Assembly: GCF_007671675.1 (NCBI RefSeq)
Contig: NZ_VCGW01000002.1
Coordinates: 868,001 to 932,000, forward strand
Length of the DNA: 64,000 nt
Direction of reading: 5' to 3'
Source: Marinobacter maritimus
Lineage (GTDB): Bacteria; Pseudomonadota; Gammaproteobacteria; Pseudomonadales; Oleiphilaceae
The stretch's first letter is position 1. Every line of letters begins with the position of its first letter. Below, in pieces: positions 37,850 to 46,302 of the stretch. The position numbers and the translations under genes were made by a program. The notes beneath the pieces are model-generated. The model saw only the letters and a list, made by a program, of their open reading frames with translations. It was not told the origin of the DNA and searched no databases.

Positions 37850-39079
37850 TTACGCCAGAGCTCCACCGAATACCAAGACAAGCTGGCAGACACCCGCTGC
37901 GAAGCCAAGAGCCGCACCTACCAGAATCAGCTTGATCTCATCTTCCTGAAAGCAGGGGCGGAGCAGGTCCTGGAACTCTTCGGATGAGAGGGCAATCATC
38001 CGCTCTACCATAATCGACTCAACGGCCCGAGCGCGGTCGGTCTCAAACACCGGGTTGTTGAACGACGTTTTCGATATCTCGATAGCTTTTTCGCCCACCT
38101 GGTTTTTGAGAGTGGCAAAGCCGGTAGGGCCAAACGCCATCTGGGTCAGTGCCTTGCCCATGCCAGCGGTTTCATCCACCAGAGGCTTGATGTGTTTCTT
38201 CACCATGTTACGGGCCCGGTCGCCTTTGGGGCCTTCAAGGATGGCGTTGATAATATTGCCAACGGTCAGGATTTCGTGGGTCACTATGTGGCAGAAGGAC
38301 TCGGCGACTTCCGGCTGCCGTTTCAGGAACAGCCCCTGAATGCGGAGCGGGCCGATCTTTTTCGCGTGCAAAGGCCGGAAAATAACATTCAGTGCAATCC
38401 AGTTGGTTGCCCAGCCTACCAATAGGCCGAAGAAAGGCAGCACCCACCAGCTTTGATAAAAGTACCAGACAGTCATTTGAATCAGGCCGAACAAAAAACC
38501 GAAATAAAGGCCGGAGTTCACGATGAAGCGGAACTCGGCGTCGCCGCATTCCAGGAAGATACGGTTCAGGAGTTGTTTGTCTGCGGCGAGGCGCTCGATC
38601 ACCATGTTTTTGATATCAAGAAGATCTTCAACGTTGTCGGATATATCGTCTACCAGATTATCAACGAGTTGCGGTGTGGATTTGCGCACCCGGTCATAGA
38701 CCATTTTTCGCGCCGAGGCGGGTAGGTTTTCCCAGAACGTGGGGTGTTCCCGGAGCATCAGTTCGTCGACGTACTCTTCGATACGAGGGTCAACGGAGTG
38801 GACAATGTGGGTGGCGAGTACTCTGGGGTCAATCTGCTGAAAAATTTCCCGCACGGTGCCGATTTTGGAGATGGTGGCGTCGACGCTGATGGCAGCCATT
38901 TTTCGGGCTTTCGAAGGAATAATGCCCTGCCAGCCCAGCAGCGGCGGCTTGCCAACGAACTCCAGCGGGAAGAAAGTCATTTTGATGGCGAGCCAGTTGG
39001 TGGTCCAGCCAATGAGGGCCGCAATAACGGGGATGCTGAGGTATTGCCAGAATTCTGGGTTACTAAACAGGCTTGTCAT
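37850..39079 (-). CDS. DUF445-family membrane-anchored protein
   Basis: A 409-residue protein of the DUF445/YheB group. An N-terminal membrane helix carries the family motif GWTTNWLAIKMTFFP (about 19-33). A central helical domain follows, then a second membrane pair with WATNWIALNVIFRPLHAKK, an internal repeat of the first motif, and a final C-terminal helix. The repeat of xxxTNWxAxxxxFxP is characteristic. Function unknown. It is followed by a 110-bp gap before the HDOD gene on the same strand. Confidence 0.87.
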   Translation of the reverse strand: MTSLFSNPEFWQYLSIPVIAALIGWTTNWLAIKMTFFPLEFVGKPPLLGWQGIIPSKARKMAAISVDATISKIGTVREIFQQIDPRVLATHIVHSVDPRIEEYVDELMLREHPTFWENLPASARKMVYDRVRKSTPQLVDNLVDDISDNVEDLLDIKNMVIERLAADKQLLNRIFLECGDAEFRFIVNSGLYFGFLFGLIQMTVWYFYQSWWVLPFFGLLVGWATNWIALNVIFRPLHAKKIGPLRIQGLFLKRQPEVAESFCHIVTHEILTVGNIINAILEGPKGDRARNMVKKHIKPLVDETAGMGKALTQMAFGPTGFATLKNQVGEKAIEISKTSFNNPVFETDRARAVESIMVERMIALSSEEFQDLLRPCFQEDEIKLILVGAALGFAAGVCQLVLVFGGALA

Positions 39080-39183
39080 CCGGGCTCGTACTCACTTTTT
39101 TGATTATGTCTGCGGGATGGAGCATGTGTGGAAGGCGGGGGTCTGTCAATGACTCGCCAGACCCTTCGAAGCGGCAACGCGGT

Positions 39184-39918
39184 CTAACGGCCAATGTCTC
39201 CCCACAGCCAGTGACACAGAGCCATGGCTGCGACCGGCGCGGTTTCAGTCCTGAGAACACGGGGGCCGAGTGCTACAGGCAAAAACCCGTCCTTCTCCGC
39301 CTGGGCAATTTCATCAGCGGTCAGGCCGCCTTCCGGGCCAATCATCAGGGCTATGTTGCCAGGCTTGGCCATGGATTTCAGTGACTGCTCAGTGCGGTGG
39401 TGCAGGACCAGGCGCAGGTCGCAGTTGCGGCTGTGCTCCAGCCATTGCTCCACAGTCATAACAGGCAGGATCTCGGGCACCCGGGCGCGACCACACTGTT
39501 CTGCAGCACTCACCGCGATGGATTGCCAGTGGCGCAGCCGTTTATCTTCGCGGTCGCCTTTGAGTTTTACCTCACAGCGCTCCGTGGTGAGCGGCACTAT
39601 ACAGGTGGCGCCCATTTCCACGGCTTTCTGCACGGCGTAATCCATGCGGTCGCCTTTGGACAGAGCCTGGCCGAGGGTGATTTTCAGCGGCGCTTCCGTG
39701 TGGTTGGCTTCGGGGGCGCCTACAAGCACTTCCACGCGTTTTTTGCCCGATTCGGTAATGGTGGCAGGGTAGTCCTGGCCGTCGCCGTTGAACAGCCTCA
39801 GTTCCTGCCCTGGCTGCATGCGCAATACCCGGCCAACGTGCTGTGCGGCGTTTTCGTCAAGTTCAGCCTGAGATCCTTCGCTCAGTGGCGAATCGGTGTA
39901 GATTCTGGGGATGCGCAT
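39184..39918 (-). CDS. rsmE: 16S rRNA m3U1498 methyltransferase RsmE
   Basis: A 244-residue SPOUT methyltransferase that methylates U1498 of 16S rRNA. The N-terminal PUA-like domain (1-70) is followed by the knotted domain with QALSKGDRMDYAVQKAVEMG (about 84-103), SAAEQCGRARVPEI and the SAM loop IGPEGGLTADEI, ending LGPRVLRTETAPVAA. All family motifs are present and the length is normal. It lies 15 bp downstream of bioA on the same strand. Confidence 0.96.
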   Translation of the reverse strand: MRIPRIYTDSPLSEGSQAELDENAAQHVGRVLRMQPGQELRLFNGDGQDYPATITESGKKRVEVLVGAPEANHTEAPLKITLGQALSKGDRMDYAVQKAVEMGATCIVPLTTERCEVKLKGDREDKRLRHWQSIAVSAAEQCGRARVPEILPVMTVEQWLEHSRNCDLRLVLHHRTEQSLKSMAKPGNIALMIGPEGGLTADEIAQAEKDGFLPVALGPRVLRTETAPVAAMALCHWLWGDIGR

Positions 39919-39933
39919 GCGTGTTTACCTTGG

Positions 39934-41283
39934 TCAGTCCCGAACGGCGATGTTGATGCCTTCGGTCGCGACCTGTGCCAGATGGCGAATCTGATCTTCG
40001 GTGATGACGTAAGGCGGCATGAAGTAAACCACATTACCCAGGGGGCGAAGCAAGGCCTGGCGCGTGAGAGAGTGCTGATAAACGCGAACACCCCGGCGTT
40101 CCTGCCAGTGAAACGGCGTTTTGGAGGCTTTGTTTTTCACCATTTCCACAGCGAGAGTCATGCCATGCTGGCGGATATCCCCGACATTGGGGTGATCGGA
40201 AAGATGAGCGACAGATTCCGCCATACAGGCCGAAAGCCGGCGGTTGTTCTCAATAACATTGTCGTCACGGAAAATATCGAGGGTGGCCAGCGCCACGGCA
40301 CAACCGATGGGGTTACCGGTATAGCTGTGGCTGTGCAGAAAGGCTTTGAGGGTTTCATAATCATCATAGAAAGCGTTGTAAACAGTATCGGTAGTCAGTA
40401 CCACGGATAACGGCAGATAGCCGGCGGTAAGCCCTTTGGAAAGACACATGAAATCCGGGGTGATTCCAGACTGCTCGCAGGCGAACAAGGTGCCGGTGCG
40501 GCCAAAGCCGACGGCTATTTCATCGGCAATCAGATGCACGCCGTAACGGTCACAGGCTTCGCGCAGTTTGGTGTGGTAAATCGGGTGGTGCATACGCATG
40601 CCGCCGGCGCACTGGATCAGTGGTTCCACCACAACGGCGCAGATTTCCTCGTGCTTTTCTGCCAACAGCTTTTCCATGGCCTCGAACTGGCGCAGAGCAT
40701 AGGCCTCGTCGGTTTCGCCCTCTTCTTTGTTGTAGGCGTCTGGCGAGGGTGCGGTTAACACTTCCATAAGCAATGGTTGATAGGTGTCTTTATATAAAGC
40801 GACATCGCCCAATGCTAGCGCGCCCAAGGTTTCGCCGTGGTAACTGTTACTCAGGTTCACGAAGTTCTTCTTACCGGGTTTGCCCTCGTTCTTCCAGTAG
40901 TGAAAGCTCATCTTCAGTGCCGCCTCGATTGCAGACGAGCCGTTGTCGGCGTAGAAGCACTTATTCAGGCCTTCAGGGGTTACCTCGATGAGCCGCTCGG
41001 ACAGGTTGACCACGGGTTCGTGGGTGAACCCGGCCAGAATGACGTGCTCCAACTCGCCGATCTGCTTCTGGATCGCAGCGTTGATTCTGGGGTTGGCGTG
41101 GCCAAAGAGGTTAACCCACCAGGAGCTGACAGCATCGATAAACCGGTTGTTTTCAAAATCCTCAAGCCAGACGCCTTCGCCCTTTTTTATCGGTACCAGA
41201 GGGAGGGTTTCGTGGTCTTTCATCTGGGTGCAGGGGTGCCACACGGATTTGAGGCCGCGGGCGACGAGGTCGGCATTGCGCAT
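39934..41283 (-). CDS. bioA: Adenosylmethionine-8-amino-7-oxononanoate aminotransferase BioA
   Basis: A PLP enzyme of biotin synthesis that makes DAPA from KAPA using SAM as amino donor, 449 residues. Visible marks are NGSSAIEAALK (114-124), SYHGET (148-152), LIADEIAVGFGR (251-262, D254 contacting PLP) and CLSKGLTAGYLP with Schiff-base lysine K283. The family-typical LKSVWHPCTQMKDHE is at the N-terminus. A BirA-like inverted repeat stands upstream, suggesting biotin control. The other bio genes are not in the window. Confidence 0.96.
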   Translation of the reverse strand: MRNADLVARGLKSVWHPCTQMKDHETLPLVPIKKGEGVWLEDFENNRFIDAVSSWWVNLFGHANPRINAAIQKQIGELEHVILAGFTHEPVVNLSERLIEVTPEGLNKCFYADNGSSAIEAALKMSFHYWKNEGKPGKKNFVNLSNSYHGETLGALALGDVALYKDTYQPLLMEVLTAPSPDAYNKEEGETDEAYALRQFEAMEKLLAEKHEEICAVVVEPLIQCAGGMRMHHPIYHTKLREACDRYGVHLIADEIAVGFGRTGTLFACEQSGITPDFMCLSKGLTAGYLPLSVVLTTDTVYNAFYDDYETLKAFLHSHSYTGNPIGCAVALATLDIFRDDNVIENNRRLSACMAESVAHLSDHPNVGDIRQHGMTLAVEMVKNKASKTPFHWQERRGVRVYQHSLTRQALLRPLGNVVYFMPPYVITEDQIRHLAQVATEGINIAVRD

Positions 41284-41326
41284 AGAGGGCTCCGGTAAGA
41301 CGATCGTTGTGCAGTGATGACTTCTG

Positions 41327-41360
41327 GCTGTTAACCTACGCCGATAATACAGTTAACAGC
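41327..41360. promoter_or_regulatory. Inverted repeat upstream of bioA, BirA operator-like
   Basis: GCTGTTAAC (41327-41335) and GTTAACAGC (41352-41360) are perfect 9-bp arms with a 16-bp spacer, 44 bp upstream of bioA. BirA boxes have this layout: TTGTTAACC or TTGTAAACC half sites separated by about 14-16 bp. The match and the adjacent bioA support a biotin-responsive BirA operator. Confidence 0.6.
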
Positions 41361-41499
41361 GGCGACTGACTACTGTGCTATGTACGCCTCCGGGGTGGGT
41401 GTCAGCCACAGTATTCAGGTCTGCTAGACTGACAACAGCCCTACCCGGAACCAGAGCTTCCCACATGACGTAGACTGACCCAAAGTGCGGCGGTGGCAT

Positions 41500-42194
41500 A
41501 TGAGGCAGCGAATCAGTTTCTGTACTACATCGGACGGTGTGCGAATTGCGTACGCTGTTGCCGGTAGCGGCCCTCCGCTCATTCGTGTCGGGGGTTGGCT
41601 GACTCATGTGGATTCCGTGAGCTGTTTGCCCGCCGCTTATCTCCTCGCCACGACCTGAAGCAGATCGACTGGTGGGACGAACTGCAAAGAACCACGGCTT
41701 CACCAGAGAATGCCGTCCGACTGTGGCGCGGTTTCCACGAGATCGACGTACGTGACGTACTCCCGCATATCCATATCCCGGCCCTGGTTGCCCATGTTGA
41801 AGGTGATGCCATGGTGCCCTTCGAGCTCGGGCGCAGCATGGCATCGCAACTGCCTGACGCACATTTTTTACCGCTGAAGGGCGCAAACCACATACTGCAG
41901 CTTGAAGACAGTTCGTGGCCAATATTCATTGGTGAATTGCGCCGCTTTCTCGCCGATGGCCTGGAGGCACAAGAGGGCTGGGCAGCTCCATGGGTTGGCA
42001 AGTTAACGAGTCGCCAGCGAGTGGTGCTCAACCTCGTGGCCCAAGGGCAGTCAAATACCGAAATCGCCCAGGCCCTGTCTATCGCGGCAAAAACCGTACG
42101 CAATCATATCTGCGCAATATGCGGCAATCTCGATATTCCGACCCGTGCACAACTGATTGTGCAGGCTCGGGAGAAGGGTTTTGGCGCAGACTGA
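41500..42194 (+). pseudogene. Broken alpha/beta hydrolase-LuxR fusion regulator
   Basis: A 52-codon N-terminal piece (ATG at 41500, TGA at 41656) reads as the start of a hydrolase domain (SDGVRIAYAVAGSGPPLIRVGGW). In another frame, 41595-42194 gives the rest: the C-terminal part of an alpha/beta hydrolase (PALVAHVEGDAMVPFELGR, ANHILQL) joined to a LuxR-type HTH (LTSRQRVVLNLVAQGQSNTEIAQALSI). Both frames fit the same family, but the middle of the hydrolase, with the nucleophile elbow, is absent. An out-of-frame internal deletion near 41603-41615 is the simplest reading. The C-terminal piece could still be made from a TTG at 41595. Confidence 0.75.
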
Positions 42195-42284
42195 GCGCCA
42201 TAAGGGACTTTTGTCCCGTATAAACTCAAACCTTCCCATCCAACCGGGACAACTGCCCCATGCTCTGGGCTTCTGTTGTGCAGT

Positions 42285-42309
42285 AGTTTGAAGTCGCAAG
42301 CTTCAAACT
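42285..42309. repeat. 25-bp inverted repeat in the leader of the small membrane-protein gene
   Basis: AGTTTGAAG (42285-42293) and CTTCAAACT (42301-42309) are perfect 9-bp arms with a 7-nt spacer. An AAGGAG site follows directly at 42311 and an ATG at 42324. It could be an operator or an mRNA hairpin next to a ribosome site. Confidence 0.6.
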
Positions 42310-42425
42310 GAAGGAGTCAGATCATGAAAACAACTACTACGATCATCGACCCACGGTTGGTTTCAGCTCACCAGAAAGACCGATGTGAAGGCGCTCTGGC
42401 ACGTGGAGCAGAAGGGAGGCATCTC

Positions 42426-42812
42426 ATGAATGATGAACTGAAACTCAAATATCTGAAAGCAGCCCTTGTGACGATCGGCATTTTTTTCATCGCAGGAATC
42501 TATCTGATGATGATGTGGGTATGGCCTTCCGGTTGGGCGTGGACGCCCAAGCAACCCGAATACGAACAGATGATTATGGGGATGTACGCTACCCTGGGTG
42601 TTTTCCTCATTCGGGCTGCGAAAGCTCCGCTAGCCAATGCGAGCCTGATATGGTTCACAATCTGGTCGAGCATTGTTCACGGCGGGGTTATGTTCGTGCA
42701 AGCGATCGTCGATGAAACAGAGTGGGCAAACCTGTTGGGAGATGTTCCTGCGTTGTTTCTCGTAGCGATTATCCTTTGGTATCTTATGCCCAAAGGAGCC
42801 CCGGCCAGCTGA
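42426..42812 (+). CDS. Small membrane protein (DUF6632-like)
   Basis: A 128-residue protein with four predicted membrane helices (about 9-29, 50-68, 73-92 and 99-121). The ATG at 42426 follows GGGAGG and fits the length I recall for DUF6632 proteins. An in-frame ATG at 42324 also has a good AAGGAG site and would add 34 polar residues; which is used is open. It sits between two broken genes and an orphan PAAR gene. Function unknown. Confidence 0.7.
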   Translation: MNDELKLKYLKAALVTIGIFFIAGIYLMMMWVWPSGWAWTPKQPEYEQMIMGMYATLGVFLIRAAKAPLANASLIWFTIWSSIVHGGVMFVQAIVDETEWANLLGDVPALFLVAIILWYLMPKGAPAS

Positions 42813-43040
42813 GAACTGCTAGCTGAACGATACTGGACTGTGTGATCACAATGGCGTTGTGAAGGCCTGGCCGGTATTCGGTGAGGCTTTCTGCCTGCTC
42901 GACAGCGTCACACTGTGAGCTCAGACGATTTGGCCAGTAGTAGCAGGCGGTATAAGATGGGCCTTTCATCGCCGGGGCGAGAATTGTTCGATTAAAGGCG
43001 ATGGTTCATCAAGGACGAAATCTGACGCAAAGGATGCGAC

Positions 43041-43331
43041 ATGAGTAAAGCTGTTGTGCTTCTCGGAGACCTGGGCTCCGATCACGAAGGTTTCCCGCCT
43101 ACGCCGGTAATTGCCGGCTCCCCTGATGTGCTGATTGATGGCAAGCCGGTAGCCCGTGTGGGTGACCCATTGGCGCCGCACTCCAAACCCAAACATTCTC
43201 CACACCCGCGAGCAATTGCTGCCGGATCTGCCACCGTGATGATTAACGGCATACCGGCTGCGGTGACCGGTAGCGCAATTTCCTGTGGGGGCGTGGCGAT
43301 TGGTTCGGGATCGGTGGTTATCGGGAATTGA
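43041..43331 (+). CDS. PAAR-domain protein (T6SS spike tip-like), orphan
   Basis: A 96-residue PAAR protein. Repeated beta hairpins carry the signature PDVLIDGKPVARVGDP (about 28-43), a His/Pro stretch HSKPKHSPHPR for zinc binding, and SATVMINGIPAAVTGSAISCGG. It is a bare PAAR with no fused toxin. An AAAGGA site precedes it. No VgrG, immunity or other T6SS gene is nearby, so it must work with a machine encoded elsewhere or be a remnant. Confidence 0.9.
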   Translation: MSKAVVLLGDLGSDHEGFPPTPVIAGSPDVLIDGKPVARVGDPLAPHSKPKHSPHPRAIAAGSATVMINGIPAAVTGSAISCGGVAIGSGSVVIGN

Positions 43332-43531
43332 TGCACCGCCGAAGTCGCTTGGGGGGTTGTATCCCTGGAAATCAAACGATCAGCCCCCGTTTTTTATGAC
43401 GGTTGTCCTATGACAACCCTGCGCAGAATTTAAAGGGTGGCGGATTGAAATGCGAAGCGGTCATGCCCGGTAGACTCGTCGCATTGTGGATAATTGTTCC
43501 GGGAGCCGAGATGGTGCAGGAGACGACGCTC

Positions 43532-43828
43532 ATGAATCGTGATTTTGACTTCTCACTGACCTTTGCGATTCCGGAAGCGATTGCTAAGGATGAAATCGAA
43601 GAACGGCTGTCCAAGGCCGGTTGGGCCTGAACTTCACTCGTGAGGCTCTTGGAATTCTCTCGCCAGAATATGCGCAAGCTTATTCAGACTCACTTGGCCA
43701 GTTTTCCCCTTCCATTACATGAAGGTACGTCTGCAATCTGGCATTTGGCGGATGTGCTGGGGTGGCTTTCTGATAAGCAGAACAGAACCGTTCCGCCGGG
43801 CCTGCTATCGCCTGACGATTATCGTTAG
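43532..43828 (+). pseudogene. Broken small helix-turn-helix protein gene
   Basis: An N-terminal piece (ATG at 43532, stop at 43628; MNRDFDFSLTFAIPEA...RLSKAG) and a C-terminal piece in another frame (about 43655-43828; SRQNMRKLIQTH...HEGTSAIWHLADVLGWL) are parts of what I recall as one DNA-binding family with the order MNRDF...LxxAG...LDFTREA...GVSRQNMRKL...HEGSxxxWHL. The linking segment FTREA occurs in a third frame between them. The central portion is missing, so this looks like a gene with an internal deletion and frameshift. A terminator follows. Confidence 0.65.
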
Positions 43829-43837
43829 CTCAACAAC

Positions 43838-43860
43838 AAAGCCCCCGATTCGGGGGCTTT
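43838..43860. terminator. Bidirectional terminator between convergent units
   Basis: AAAGCCCCC and GGGGGCTTT form a 9-bp stem with A and T runs on either side, the classical two-way Rho-independent form. It lies between the plus-strand broken gene and the minus-strand ABC-transporter operon. Confidence 0.88.
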
Positions 43861-43872
43861 AATCATTATGAC

Positions 43873-44619
43873 TTAGTGCGCCAGCACCCTAGAGAGAAAC
43901 GCTTGGGTGCGTTCGTTCTGGGGGTTGTCGAACACGTCGTCCGGCTTGCCTTGCTCCACAATCTGGCCTTCGTGGATGTAGATCACACGGTCGGCCACTT
44001 CGCGGGCGAAGCCCATCTCGTGGGTGACGACCATCATGGTCATGCCTTCTTTTGCCAGTTCGCGCATTACGTCCAGCACTTCACCGATCATTTCCGGATC
44101 CAGCGCCGAGGTGGGCTCATCGAACAGCATCAGACGCGGTTCCATGGCGAGGGCACGGGCGATGGCAACGCGTTGCTGTTGGCCACCGGAGAGGTGGCTG
44201 GGGTATTTGTCAGCCTGGCTGCCGATACCAACCCGCTCCAGCAGGCGTTCTGCTGTGGCGTTCGCAACGGTTTGCGACGTATTTTTGACTTTCTGGGGCG
44301 CCAGCATGATGTTCTTTTTCACCGTAAGGTGAGGGAACAGGTTGAACTGCTGGAATACCATGCCGACTTCCTTGCGGATTTCCGCAAGGGATTGCTGGTT
44401 GCCGCCTTTTGGGGCCAGTGCCTGGCCGTCGACTTCCAGGCGGCCGGATTCGAACTCTTCCAGGCCGTTCACGCAGCGGATCAGGGTGGATTTACCGGAA
44501 CCACTGGCACCGATAATAACCACCACTTCGCCTTGCTCTACGGATAAATCGATATCTTTAAGGACATGCAGTTTTCCGAAGTACTTGTTCATGCCCTTCA
44601 TTTGTACAATCTGAGTCAT
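43873..44619 (-). CDS. Polar amino acid ABC transporter, ATP-binding protein
   Basis: A 248-residue ATPase of the GlnQ/HisP family. Walker A is GASGSGKST (about 36-44), the signature is [15 protein letters not shown], and Walker B is [13 protein letters not shown]. It is the third gene of a binding protein-permease-ATPase operon on the minus strand. Together they would import a polar amino acid or similar compound; the exact substrate is not evident. Confidence 0.95.
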   Translation of the reverse strand: MTQIVQMKGMNKYFGKLHVLKDIDLSVEQGEVVVIIGASGSGKSTLIRCVNGLEEFESGRLEVDGQALAPKGGNQQSLAEIRKEVGMVFQQFNLFPHLTVKKNIMLAPQKVKNTSQTVANATAERLLERVGIGSQADKYPSHLSGGQQQRVAIARALAMEPRLMLFDEPTSALDPEMIGEVLDVMRELAKEGMTMMVVTHEMGFAREVADRVIYIHEGQIVEQGKPDDVFDNPQNERTQAFLSRVLAH

Positions 44620-44632
44620 GGGTCAGGTTCCT

Positions 44633-45304
44633 TCAGACAGAGGCCAGTCCGCGCCGTTCAACAAGGCGGAGAATCAGGGACAGTGAGAGCGTAATGGCCA
44701 GATACATAATCGCGACCACAAAATACACCTCAAAGGCAGTGAAGGTGCTGGCAATGTAAACCTGGCCCTGACGAACAAGCTCGCCCACGCCAATAACCGA
44801 GAACAAAGAGGTGTCCTTGATGCTTACAATGGCCTGGTTACCAAGCGGTGGGATCATACGCCGGAAGGCTTGTGGCCAGATAATCGACCAGAATGTCTGA
44901 GAGCGAGTGAGGCCCAGAGAAAGCCCGGCTTCTGCCTGGCCCTTGTCGATGGACTGAACACCACCACGTACCACTTCAGAAATGTAAGCGCCCGAGTTCA
45001 GCGCAATCGCGGCAATACCCGCGGTAAGAGGGTCGATGGGGCCTCCGATCAGGTCCGGCAGGCCGTAAAAAATAAACAGAACCTGAACGAGAATCGGGGT
45101 GCCACGAAAGATTTCTATGTAGGCCGTTGCGGGCCATTTCAGAAACCATTGTTTGTTGATGCTCAGCAGACCAAAAATGATGCCCAAGGCAAAGCCAATA
45201 GCCAGGCCGCCAAAAGAAATCATCAGTGTGTAGGGTATCCCTTTTATAAGGAAAGGGATGGAGTTGATGGCTGCTTGCCAGTCAAATTGGAACTGGGAAT
45301 CCAC
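44633..45304 (-). CDS. Polar amino acid ABC transporter, permease
   Basis: A 223-residue His/Glu/Gln/Arg/opine-type permease with five hydrophobic helices. The EAA loop reads EAGLSLGLTRSQTFWSIIWPQAFRRMIPP (key EAGLSLGL...PQA). The preceding motif YIEIFRGTPILVQ is also family-typical. It lies 13 bp before the ATPase gene and 94 bp after the binding-protein gene, with a strong hairpin in that gap. Confidence 0.95.
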   Translation of the reverse strand: MDSQFQFDWQAAINSIPFLIKGIPYTLMISFGGLAIGFALGIIFGLLSINKQWFLKWPATAYIEIFRGTPILVQVLFIFYGLPDLIGGPIDPLTAGIAAIALNSGAYISEVVRGGVQSIDKGQAEAGLSLGLTRSQTFWSIIWPQAFRRMIPPLGNQAIVSIKDTSLFSVIGVGELVRQGQVYIASTFTAFEVYFVVAIMYLAITLSLSLILRLVERRGLASV

Positions 45305-45338
45305 AGTGTGCGTCTCCGCAGGGGTTGGGGGCAGAAGT

Positions 45339-45361
45339 CGCCGGGGCGCAAGGCCCCGGCG
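45339..45361 (-). other. Stem-loop between binding-protein and permease genes
   Basis: CGCCGGGGC (45339-45347) pairs with GCCCCGGCG (45353-45361): a perfect 9-bp GC-rich stem with a 5-nt loop, with no T run on its 3' side. Such stems often protect the binding-protein mRNA or reduce read-through, giving more binding protein than permease. Confidence 0.6.
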
Positions 45362-45398
45362 CTACAAAAAAGAAAGGGCCTGGCGACCCCTTCAGCCT

Positions 45399-46157
45399 TT
45401 ACATGCCTTCAGGCATCGGGCCAAACCATTTTTCGTAGATGTTTTTATAGGTTCCATCTTCTTTCATGGAGGCGAGGGCTTCATTAACCTCGTCAACCCA
45501 CTCACTGCCGTTTTTAAGCGCGATGCCGTACTGCTGACCTTCGTACAGTTTGCCAACGGTTTTGACTTTGCCTTCACCCTTGGTACGGGCGAAGTAACCA
45601 ACGTTCGGAGCATCGTAGAACACTGCGTCTACTGCGCCGGACATCAGAGCCATATACATGTCAGAGCTGCCTGGGTACGGGGTTACACCGTCGTTCTCAT
45701 CCAGGTTTTTCTTCAGGAAATCGTAACTGGTACTGCCAATCTTGGAGCCGATCTTCAGGCCTTCAAGGTTGGACACTTCTGTAACGTCGTTGTTGTCGTT
45801 ACGAACCAGAATTCTCAGACCGGAATCGTAGTACGGGTCAGAGAAATCAACGATTTTTTCACGCTCTTCGGTAATGGTAATACCGGCAATGGCGATATCC
45901 ACGTTGCCTGTTTGCAGGGCCGGGATGATGCCGTTGAAGTCCATGGTGTTGAGCTTGTAATCAAAGCCCGCGCGCTGAGCGACTTCGGCGATGATTTCCA
46001 TGTCGAACCCGATCATTTCACCGGTTTCCTGATCCAACATCTCGAATGGAACAAAGCTGGGGTCGGTAGCCACTCGCAAGGTTTCAGCGCTTATGGTGCT
46101 CGCCGCAACGGTAAGTGCGAGGCCGGTTCCCAGTGTCTTCAGCCATTTCGTGCTCAT
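45399..46157 (-). CDS. Polar amino acid ABC transporter, periplasmic binding protein
   Basis: A 252-residue type II solute-binding protein. A signal peptide is cleaved near ISA-ET (about residue 24). The SBP_bac_3 signature GFDMEIIAEVAQRAGF (about 49-64) and a late ISIxxE-type C-terminus (YEKWFGPMPEGM) are visible. It is the first gene of the transporter operon. The substrate is probably a polar amino acid; not resolvable from sequence. Confidence 0.94.
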   Translation of the reverse strand: MSTKWLKTLGTGLALTVAASTISAETLRVATDPSFVPFEMLDQETGEMIGFDMEIIAEVAQRAGFDYKLNTMDFNGIIPALQTGNVDIAIAGITITEEREKIVDFSDPYYDSGLRILVRNDNNDVTEVSNLEGLKIGSKIGSTSYDFLKKNLDENDGVTPYPGSSDMYMALMSGAVDAVFYDAPNVGYFARTKGEGKVKTVGKLYEGQQYGIALKNGSEWVDEVNEALASMKEDGTYKNIYEKWFGPMPEGM

Positions 46158-46302
46158 GCTTTCTCCTTTTCTTTCTTATGAGGCTCCATTTGCCCGGTAA
46201 GGCAGGCCGGGAAGTTCACTGCTGGTGACCGCGACTCCCGGGGAGCATTAGTGGAACTGCATCACGTACACTTTAGACTATTACGCAGATGGGCGCAGGA
46301 AA

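Noticed and set aside
42204..42217. Small GGGAC/GTCCC hairpin after the broken LuxR-type gene
   Set aside because: Only a 5-bp stem, without a T tract; not strong enough to call a terminator or operator.
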